NCBI GenBank assembly: GCA_003511885.1 | Contig: DOIX01000301.1 | Span: 1 to 6,871 of the forward strand | Direction: 5' to 3' | Length of the DNA stretch: 6,871 bases | Source: Cyanobacteria bacterium UBA11153 | Lineage (GTDB): Bacteria > Cyanobacteriota > Cyanobacteriia > Cyanobacteriales > Coleofasciculaceae | Part shown: piece after piece, positions 1 to 4,723 of the stretch | Layout of the letters: every line of letters starts with the position of its first letter | Position numbering within the stretch: position 1 is the first letter of the stretch | The notes under the pieces: model-generated | The model's database searches: none | Seen by the model: only the letters and a program-made list of their open reading frames with translations | What the model was told of the DNA's origin: nothing | Translations under genes and position numbers: made by a program

Positions 1-52
1 GCTCTTTCGTCGAACTCAGGTCTCTGATTCCCCTTTTTCCAGGGAAAGAGTC

Positions 53-70
53 ATAGGCGAGTCGCCCTAT
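53..70. terminator. Weak hairpin downstream of lexA
   Basis: ATAGG at 53-57 pairs with CCTAT at 66-70. Two more G-C pairs form inside if C65 is bulged, leaving a 3-base loop. It lies about 60 bases past the lexA stop, in the direction of lexA transcription. There is no clean T-run after it on the minus strand, so a terminator role is only a guess. A second possible stem pairs CTCTTTC (2-8) with GAAAGAG (44-50). Nothing else is visible in positions 1-128. Confidence 0.2.
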
Positions 71-128
71 AGCAATTAGTTATCAAGAGAGATTAAACTA
101 GCAACTCGCCCGCCTCAAAATTCAATCC

Positions 129-737
129 TTAACATGGCAAACTTCGCCACACGCCTACCAAAACCCCCTGTACCTGTACTTGTGTCGCCATTACTTCAAT
201 GGGGGGATACTTGGCATTGGCAGGTTTGAGCATTACCCTGTCACCCTCTTGATAGAAGTGCTTCAATGTTGTACCTTGTCCTTCTACCCTAGCTGCGACA
301 ATTTGACCATTTTTGATTTCCAGTGGATTGGGGACAGGCTGCATAATTACTAAATCCCCTTCGGCAATCATATCTTCAATCATGCTGTCTCCAGTTACCC
401 GCAAGACAAAATTACCCTGTTTGGTAAATAAACCAGATAAATCTAAATGTTCGCTAGCTTCAGTAAATGGTTCCACCATACCACCAGCCGCGATCGCACC
501 TAATACAGGTAGTCCCGTTGACATCGCGCCTAGTACCCGAATTGTCCGCGCTTTGCCTTCTGTCCAGTCAATGTATCCTTTAGATCGCAAATGTTCTAAC
601 CGACTCTGGATGGGAGCTGGAGATCGCAAATTCATCCCTCGCATCATCTGTCGGATTGATGGTGCGTGTTTTGAGGTTTGAATATATTCTACTAGCCAAT
701 TATAAAGTTCTTCCTGTGCTTGGGTGAGTGGTTCCAT
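129..737 (-). CDS. lexA: LexA SOS-response transcriptional repressor
   Basis: This is a LexA repressor of 202 residues, a normal family length. LexA binds operators of DNA-damage genes and is inactivated by RecA-stimulated self-cleavage; in cyanobacteria some LexA proteins also regulate other functions. Residues 1-70 form the winged-helix DNA-binding domain (HAPSIRQMMRGMNLRSPAPI, residues 24-43). Residues 75-202 form the S24-type peptidase domain. The cleavage pair Ala84-Gly85, the nucleophile Ser118 (in TGDSM) and Lys159 (in TLKHF) are all present. The reading frame is open further upstream to a GTG at 815 and an ATG at 803. I chose the ATG at 735-737 because MEPLTQAQ matches the N-terminus I recall for cyanobacterial LexA, and because a likely -10 (TAATAT, 819-824) would leave almost no leader for the upstream starts. 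The ribosome site for this start is weak: AAGGA lies 14 bases away. A perfect SOS box sits upstream. Identification is secure; the start is likely. Confidence 0.95.
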   Translation of the reverse strand: MEPLTQAQEELYNWLVEYIQTSKHAPSIRQMMRGMNLRSPAPIQSRLEHLRSKGYIDWTEGKARTIRVLGAMSTGLPVLGAIAAGGMVEPFTEASEHLDLSGLFTKQGNFVLRVTGDSMIEDMIAEGDLVIMQPVPNPLEIKNGQIVAARVEGQGTTLKHFYQEGDRVMLKPANAKYPPIEVMATQVQVQGVLVGVWRSLPC

Positions 738-818
738 AGTTCTACAATCGATCCTTACTAAGTTTTTGATATCTAGAGCTTGAGTCGAATTTCCACTCTT
801 CATTTTCTCAAGCACTAA

Positions 819-824
819 ATATTA
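819..824 (-). promoter_or_regulatory. Possible -10 element of the lexA promoter
   Basis: The minus strand reads TAATAT here, a 5-of-6 match to TATAAT, immediately downstream of the SOS box. No good -35 hexamer is present at the right distance; the box itself occupies that space. An alternative pairing is TGGACA (863-868) with TACTAA (839-844), 18 bases apart, which would put the SOS box over the -10. Either reading places LexA on the promoter. The exact start of transcription is not certain. Confidence 0.35.
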
Positions 825-832
825 CTCTTCTT

Positions 833-846
833 AGAACATTAGTACT
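833..846 (-). promoter_or_regulatory. LexA-binding SOS box upstream of lexA
   Basis: On the minus strand this reads AGTACTAATGTTCT. It matches, at every defined position, the published cyanobacterial LexA consensus RGTACNNNDGTWCB. It lies 96 bases upstream of the chosen lexA start codon and just upstream of a possible -10 hexamer, where bound LexA would block transcription. The inference is negative autoregulation of lexA and induction by DNA damage. Confidence 0.8.
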
Positions 847-933
847 ATATTTTTCCCTCATTTGTCCAGTGGTGACAGGAAAGAGAGTTTTGAGTTCGAT
901 CCCAACCACCACATCAGTATTATTTACAATTGA

Positions 934-967
934 TTTGACACTCCCCGGACTAAAGTCGCGGGGTTTT
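934..967 (+). repeat. Hairpin element copy 1, IS200/IS605-end-like
   Basis: After TTTGACA (934-940) comes a GC-rich hairpin. CCCCG (943-947) pairs with CGGGG (959-963), GAC (948-950) pairs with GTC (955-957), G958 is bulged, the loop is TAAA, and TTTT follows. A second copy lies at 2258-2293 in the same orientation. The 23-base cores (941-963 and 2265-2287) match at 19 positions, and all four changes preserve pairing or fall in the loop. From memory, hairpins of this shape mark the right end of IS200/IS605-type (tnpB) elements in cyanobacteria. No transposase is present, so it would be a solitary or miniature end. The mobile-element origin is an inference. Confidence 0.55.
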
Positions 968-987
968 CAGCGACTTATCTTATAAAT

Positions 988-1055
988 GTTGACAGTTGAC
1001 AATTGACCCTAGGCTCATCTGAGTAACTGTCAACTATCAACTGTCAACTGTCAAC
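988..1055. repeat. Heptamer-repeat palindrome downstream of argF
   Basis: Three heptamers of GTTGACA type (988-994, 995-1001, with a degenerate ATTGACC at 1002-1008) face four TGTCAAC-type heptamers (1028-1034, 1035-1041 with one change, 1042-1048, 1049-1055). Positions 988-1000 and 1043-1055 form a perfect 13-base inverted repeat. This is the style of the short tandemly repeated repetitive (STRR) sequences of filamentous cyanobacteria. It ends one base from the argF stop codon, so argF transcripts would carry a strong foldback directly after the coding region. It may act as a terminator or RNA-stability element, although no clear T-run follows on the minus strand. Confidence 0.7.
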
Positions 1056-1056
1056 T

Positions 1057-1974
1057 CTAATTAGCACCTAAAACACTAGCCAGCAAAGCTTTCTGGGCGT
1101 GCATTCTATTTTCGGCTTGATCCCATATTCGCGATTGCCCTCCTTCCATCACGCCATCAGTAATTTCTTCACCTCGGTGTGCAGGTAAACAGTGGAGTAC
1201 AATCGCATTCGGGTCAGCTATGCTCAAAAGTTCTTCGTTAAGTTGGTAGGGCTGAAAAATGGGAATTCGGCCTTCAGCTAAGGATTCTTGACCCATACTT
1301 GCCCAAACATCGGTATAAAGGACGTTAGATCCTTTAACCGCTATGATGGGGTCATTGGTAACGATAACTTCAGAACCTTTGGCTATTGCCTTGGCCTTTT
1401 CTACAATATCAGGATTCGGTTCATAACCTGATGGTGTGGCAATTCTGACATTCATCCCCATCAGGGCAGAGCCTAACATTAAGGAATGGGCGACATTATT
1501 GCCATCTCCCAAATAAGTCAGGGTTGTACCAGCAAGGGAACCAAAGTTTTCTTGCACGGTTAACAAATCTGCCAATATCTGACAGGGATGTTCCAAGTCA
1601 GTCAAAGCGTTAATAATGGGGATTTGGGCATAGTTGGCAAAAAGTTCTAACTCTTGCTGATCGAAGGTGCGAATCGCTAAGATATCCAGATAGCGATCCA
1701 AGACTCGTGCGGTATCAACTAGAGGCTCTCCCCTTCCCACTTGAGTGGTATCGGGATTCAAGTCAATAACTTGTCCCCCAAGTTGGTACATTGCCACGGA
1801 AAAACTAACTCGCGTGCGGGTAGACGCTTTATAGAAAAGTAGTCCCAATACCTTGTTGCACCGGAGATTAATTTCGCCTCCTTTCAACTTAGCTGCTAAA
1901 TCCAACAAGTCCTGAATTTCGGTAGTATTCAGGTCTGCTAAACTCAGGACATCCCGTCCTTTCAATGCCTCCAT
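1057..1974 (-). CDS. argF: Ornithine carbamoyltransferase
   Basis: This cytoplasmic enzyme of arginine synthesis joins carbamoyl phosphate and ornithine to make citrulline. The protein has 305 residues, a normal length for the family. The carbamoyl-phosphate loop STRTR is at 51-55 and HPCQ at 129-132. The ornithine-binding parts include DGNN (157-160), DVWASMGQ (222-229) and the HCLPAHRG motif at 261-268, whose Cys262 is the family's active-site cysteine. The SMG and HCLP motifs separate it from aspartate carbamoyltransferase. The ATG at 1972-1974 has GGAG at 1980-1983 with a 5-base spacer. The gene lies behind lexA on the same strand, but about 240 bases with two repeat elements separate them, so separate transcription is likely. 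I see no convincing promoter or arginine-repressor site upstream. No damage is visible. Confidence 0.97.
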   Translation of the reverse strand: MEALKGRDVLSLADLNTTEIQDLLDLAAKLKGGEINLRCNKVLGLLFYKASTRTRVSFSVAMYQLGGQVIDLNPDTTQVGRGEPLVDTARVLDRYLDILAIRTFDQQELELFANYAQIPIINALTDLEHPCQILADLLTVQENFGSLAGTTLTYLGDGNNVAHSLMLGSALMGMNVRIATPSGYEPNPDIVEKAKAIAKGSEVIVTNDPIIAVKGSNVLYTDVWASMGQESLAEGRIPIFQPYQLNEELLSIADPNAIVLHCLPAHRGEEITDGVMEGGQSRIWDQAENRMHAQKALLASVLGAN

Positions 1975-2047
1975 ACTATCTCCATATAAATTTACAGATC
2001 TATCCTTGTCTGTACGCTAGCAACATTTGGCAAGAAAATATAGTCCG

Positions 2048-2185
2048 ATGAGCAGAATCGAGTTTAAAGTAATGATGAAGTATGGCAAACGTCAGACATT
2101 CAACCATTTAAGCATTAACGCCTTGACTCCTTGTGCGATCGCAATGCTTGCTGTGAGTGGTTTATGGCGTTTGAGGATATCTTAG
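2048..2185 (+). CDS. Doubtful 45-residue ORF with hydrophobic stretch
   Basis: An open frame starts at ATG 2048 and ends with TAG at 2183-2185. In-frame ATGs at 2072 and 2075 are alternative starts. It encodes a basic N-terminus (KYGKRQ, residues 11-16) followed by a hydrophobic run from about residue 26 to 40 (ALTPCAIAMLAVSGL), so it looks like a signal peptide or a single membrane segment that then stops. There is no good ribosome-binding site. It could be a small membrane protein, the relic of the start of an exported protein, or chance. I do not recognise a family. Confidence 0.2.
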   Translation: MSRIEFKVMMKYGKRQTFNHLSINALTPCAIAMLAVSGLWRLRIS

Positions 2186-2246
2186 CTGCCTATGGGACTG
2201 CTATCCGAAGGCTTGACTGGAGATCAATCGCTTTGTTGCGCTAAAA

Positions 2247-2293
2247 TGTCAAGTAATTTTGACACTCCCTGGTCTGAAGACGCGGGGATTCTT
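2247..2293 (+). repeat. Hairpin element copy 2, IS200/IS605-end-like
   Basis: Two adjacent hairpins are present. In the first, TGTCAA (2247-2252) pairs with TTGACA (2259-2264). In the second, CCCTG (2267-2271) pairs with CGGGG (2283-2287) through one G-T wobble, and GTC (2272-2274) pairs with GAC (2279-2281) around a TGAA loop; GATTCTT follows. The second hairpin is a diverged copy of the one at 934-967, with an A-T pair changed to T-A on both arms. The arrangement resembles the right end of cyanobacterial IS200/IS605-type elements, but no tnpA or tnpB gene is attached here. Confidence 0.55.
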
Positions 2294-2334
2294 AAGAACC
2301 TGGACTCTAATGGATCTTGAATTGGGTGGAAGTG

Positions 2335-2383
2335 TGAAGGAATAATGAAGTCATTAGGTGAAAGTCTGAAGGAATAATGAAGT
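2335..2383 (+). repeat. Direct repeat of a 17-base translation-start region
   Basis: The 17 bases TGAAGGAATAATGAAGT occur at 2335-2351 and again at 2367-2383, 32 bases apart. Each copy contains an AGGA ribosome site and an ATG. The second copy starts the hydrolase gene at 2377. The first starts a 10-codon ORF that ends on the hydrolase start. A local duplication is the simplest origin. Confidence 0.85.
2345..2377 (+). CDS. Possible 10-residue leader peptide, overlaps next start
   Basis: ATG 2345-2347 opens a 10-codon ORF, MKSLGESLKE, ending with TAA at 2375-2377. Its last base is the first base of the hydrolase ATG (2377-2379), giving a TAATG stop-start overlap. AGGA lies just upstream of this ATG, identical to the site before the main gene. 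If translated, it would couple hydrolase translation to its own. The peptide has no run of a single amino acid that would suggest attenuation. The ORF is seen directly; its expression is unproven. Confidence 0.35.
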   Translation: MKSLGESLKE

Positions 2384-4035
2384 TTCCCGCGCAAAAAAGA
2401 TCTGATTTTTTTAAGCTGCCGTCTAAGCTGAAACTGATGTTAGTGAATTTGGGATTATCCATCACTCCCATCTTCGTCTACATGCCAGTCAAAGCAGCAG
2501 AGCAGATTTATGTGGTTTTTGGTCCGTTACAATTTTCTTTACCGATCGCGTCTTTGGAAGTATATGCCAAGGAAGGGAAAATTGATGGAAAATTAGCTCC
2601 TTATGCCAAACATGTTGAACCTCAACAGATGGAGCAACTGCGGGAAGTGTTGTTAACGCCGATTGATGTCACTCCAGTGGCGATCGCGCAATTTCTCTAT
2701 TCGCCCCAAGGTGAGGATATTTTAAACCGTTTGGGGCAAATTATCCAAACTAAGGCGGGTCAACCTGGATTCTATGCGATGCGAGCGGCGTTAATTAAGG
2801 CAGCGGCGTATCCAGAAGGGTTAACTCTGTTAAATGTCTTGCGGGAATTTCCCACCTATGGGATTAAGATTAATTCAGATCGGGGGTTTGCGGAAATTGA
2901 GGCGCTATCTAGGCAGATTCGCCAAACGGAGATGGCGATTGCGGCGGTGAATCAGGAGTCTCGCAAGGAAGCGAGTATTCAGAGGGAGGTTGAGTACCCA
3001 AGTCAGATTAAGCCTAGTTTCTCTATATTGCCAGATTTGCGGCAACCTGGTGGGGTGGGATATACCAAGGAAATTCTCACTCTTACTGATTTCGGACGTG
3101 GGCGGAGTTTTCCTGTCGATTTTTATTTACCTCAAGTTAATGGTACGAAATTACCCCTAATTGTAATTTCCCATGGTTTGGGGAGCGATCGCATGACTTT
3201 TGCTTATTTGGCGCAACACTTGGCTTCTTATGGCTTTGCGGTGGCAGTATTGGAACATCCGGGTAGTAATGCCCAACAGTTACAGGCGTTAACTAAGGGG
3301 CTGGCAAGTGAGGTGACACCACCAACGGAGTTTATCGATCGACCTTTGGATGTGAAGTTTTTACTTGATGAGCTAACTCGTTCTTTTGGTAGACAGTTAA
3401 ATTTAACAGAGGTTGGGGTACTGGGTCAATCTTTTGGGGGTTATACAACTTTTGCTTTAGCTGGTGCGGGGATTAACTTTGAGCTATTACCAGCCGATTG
3501 CGCTGCCTTGAATAATTCTTTGAATTTGTCGCTATTACTGCAATGTCGTAGTTTGGAGTTGCCACAGATTCAATATCAATTGGCGGATAGCAGAATTAAA
3601 GCTGCGATCGCAATTAATCCTATTGGTAGTAGTATATTCGGACAGTCTCAGATGGCAAATATTGCCATTCCCTTAATGATAGTTTCCGGCAGTCACGATA
3701 CTATCGCACCAGCTTTGCCAGAACAAATTAAACCTTTTACTTGGTTAACAACGCCAGATAAATATCTGGTGTTGCTTAATAAAGGTACGCATTTTTCTAC
3801 TTTGGGACAATCTGATAGTGCGGTAGAATTACCTCCAGAAGTATTAGGCCCAGATCCGACTATTTCCCAAAATTATATGAAAGCTTTGAGCGTAGCCTTT
3901 TTTGAAACTTATCTGGTGGGAGAATTGTCATATCGACGTTATTTGAGTGCTGATTACGGTCAATTTATTAGTGAAGATCCGATGCCTTTGAGTTTAGTGG
4001 AGTCTTTGACAGGAGAACAAATAATCAAAAAGTAA
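2377..4035 (+). CDS. Exported DUF1400-type alpha/beta hydrolase
   Basis: A predicted secreted or periplasmic serine hydrolase of 552 residues. Residues 1-40 look like a signal peptide: a basic start, a hydrophobic core at about 20-36, then VKA before a likely cut after Ala40. Residues 41-165 resemble the DUF1400 region that precedes lipase-like domains in cyanobacteria (AEQIYVVFGPLQFSLPIASL). The alpha/beta-hydrolase fold runs from about 230 to 530. It has an oxyanion-loop HGLGS (266-270), EHPGS (293-297), the nucleophile elbow GQSFGG with Ser352, a probable acid Asp441 (GSHD) and His472 (GTHF), so the triad appears complete. The fold resembles the PAF-acetylhydrolase/dienelactone-hydrolase group; an ester or lipid substrate is plausible but unknown. 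The start overlaps a 10-codon leader ORF and has GAAGGA just upstream. The nuclease-like gene follows after 12 bases, suggesting one transcript. Confidence 0.88.
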   Translation: MKFPAQKRSDFFKLPSKLKLMLVNLGLSITPIFVYMPVKAAEQIYVVFGPLQFSLPIASLEVYAKEGKIDGKLAPYAKHVEPQQMEQLREVLLTPIDVTPVAIAQFLYSPQGEDILNRLGQIIQTKAGQPGFYAMRAALIKAAAYPEGLTLLNVLREFPTYGIKINSDRGFAEIEALSRQIRQTEMAIAAVNQESRKEASIQREVEYPSQIKPSFSILPDLRQPGGVGYTKEILTLTDFGRGRSFPVDFYLPQVNGTKLPLIVISHGLGSDRMTFAYLAQHLASYGFAVAVLEHPGSNAQQLQALTKGLASEVTPPTEFIDRPLDVKFLLDELTRSFGRQLNLTEVGVLGQSFGGYTTFALAGAGINFELLPADCAALNNSLNLSLLLQCRSLELPQIQYQLADSRIKAAIAINPIGSSIFGQSQMANIAIPLMIVSGSHDTIAPALPEQIKPFTWLTTPDKYLVLLNKGTHFSTLGQSDSAVELPPEVLGPDPTISQNYMKALSVAFFETYLVGELSYRRYLSADYGQFISEDPMPLSLVESLTGEQIIKK

Positions 4036-4039
4036 GAGG
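4034..4039 (+). promoter_or_regulatory. Ribosome-binding site deciding the start at 4048
   Basis: AAGAGG overlaps the TAA stop of the hydrolase gene (4033-4035) and lies 8 bases before ATG 4048. It favours that ATG over the in-frame TTG at 4045, and its overlap with the stop suggests translation by ribosomes finishing the upstream gene. Confidence 0.55.
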
Positions 4040-4047
4040 TTTGATTG

Positions 4048-4653
4048 ATGTCATTTAGTAATTATAAGAATATTGGTGTTGTTGCCAAAGAATATAAAAT
4101 TAAGTGCTTGTCAAGTAGTTTTATAGTTGAAGTCGATTTTCCAGTTGGACAAGCATTTAGAGAAGAGTTGAATTTGCTCTTTAGCGAAGGAGTAGTTAAT
4201 AATTCAGAAGCCGCTATTTGCGAGAATCTGATTTATCCAATTTTGAAGGAAGTCTGGAAAGTTTATCGTCGGAAGTTTATTTTGTGGAGCCACGAAACTT
4301 TGCACTACGATGAGAAGTTATCTGGAGTACCTGATTATATTCTAGCGGCACGATCCCCTCTCGGTACAGCGGTTTTTGATAAGCCATATTTTTTGACTGT
4401 GGAGGCTAAACAGGATAAGTTTACAGAAGGCTGGGGTCAATGTTTGGCAGAAATGGTGGCTGTGCAAAAAAGTAATGGGGATTTGGAGCAAAGAATATAT
4501 GGGATTGTCTCTAATGGTTTGGTATGGCAATTTGGCAATTTAAAAGGTGATACTTTTACTCAAAATAAGGGATCTTATTTAATTGAAGATTTGGATCGTT
4601 TATTTGGAGCAGTTAACTATGTTTTTCAGGAGTGTGACTTACAGATATCCTAA
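4048..4653 (+). CDS. PD-(D/E)XK nuclease-like protein, function unknown
   Basis: A soluble protein of 201 residues with no signal peptide. I do not recognise a named family, but the core looks like the PD-(D/E)XK nuclease fold. An acidic helix (SEAAICENLIYPIL, 53-66) offers Glu54 or Glu59. Next come GVPDYIL with Pro95-Asp96, a strand YFLTVEAK with Glu119 and Lys121, and a helix with GWGQCLAEM where Gln131 is typical of restriction-type relatives. The spacing Asp96-Glu119-x-Lys121 fits the motif. The C-terminal part (YGIVSNGLVWQFGNL) resembles the tail seen in proteins related to the type I restriction HsdR N-terminus. No helicase or methylase domain is attached and no methyltransferase gene is nearby. 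The gene starts 12 bases after the hydrolase stop, so the two are probably cotranscribed. It could be a DNA nuclease or a catalytically silent relative. Confidence 0.75.
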   Translation: MSFSNYKNIGVVAKEYKIKCLSSSFIVEVDFPVGQAFREELNLLFSEGVVNNSEAAICENLIYPILKEVWKVYRRKFILWSHETLHYDEKLSGVPDYILAARSPLGTAVFDKPYFLTVEAKQDKFTEGWGQCLAEMVAVQKSNGDLEQRIYGIVSNGLVWQFGNLKGDTFTQNKGSYLIEDLDRLFGAVNYVFQECDLQIS

Positions 4654-4723
4654 AAGTCAAAAGCCATAACATTTAACTTTTGACTTTTGAATATGTGACA
4701 TTTAACTTTTGACTTATTTTTCC
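4652..4723. terminator. Repeat-built hairpin between convergent genes
   Basis: AAAAGTCAAAAG (4652-4663) pairs perfectly with CTTTTGACTTTT (4677-4688) around a 13-base loop. An 18-base direct repeat ACATTTAACTTTTGACTT occurs at 4669-4686 and 4698-4715, so the left arm can instead pair over 10 bases with 4706-4715. That alternative is followed by ATTTTT (4716-4721), which looks like a plus-strand terminator for the hydrolase-nuclease unit. The region also faces the end of the phosphatase gene and could stop transcription from both sides. It is made of heptamer-like units (CTTTTGA twice at 4677-4690), as in cyanobacterial STRR repeats. Confidence 0.6.

Noticed and set aside
313..681. 122-codon plus-strand frame inside lexA
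   Set aside because: It is antisense to lexA, whose protein is a clear family member; the frame encodes nothing recognisable.
738..815. Upstream starts of lexA (GTG 815, ATG 803)
   Set aside because: The extra 26 residues do not fit the LexA N-terminus, and the likely promoter would leave almost no leader.
2..899. Short complementary stretches on both sides of lexA (2-18 and 879-899)
   Set aside because: The two matching blocks (7 and 9 bases) are in the wrong order to form one inverted repeat, so chance is the simpler reading.
2164..2244. 26-codon plus-strand ORF before hairpin copy 2, considered as a tnpB relic
   Set aside because: The translated residues (MAFEDILAAYGTAIRRLDWR) show no TnpB motif such as the zinc-finger cysteines or the RuvC acidic residues.
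4342..4530. 62-codon minus-strand frame inside the nuclease-like gene
   Set aside because: It is antisense to a gene with a recognisable motif pattern and a good ribosome site, and has no support of its own.
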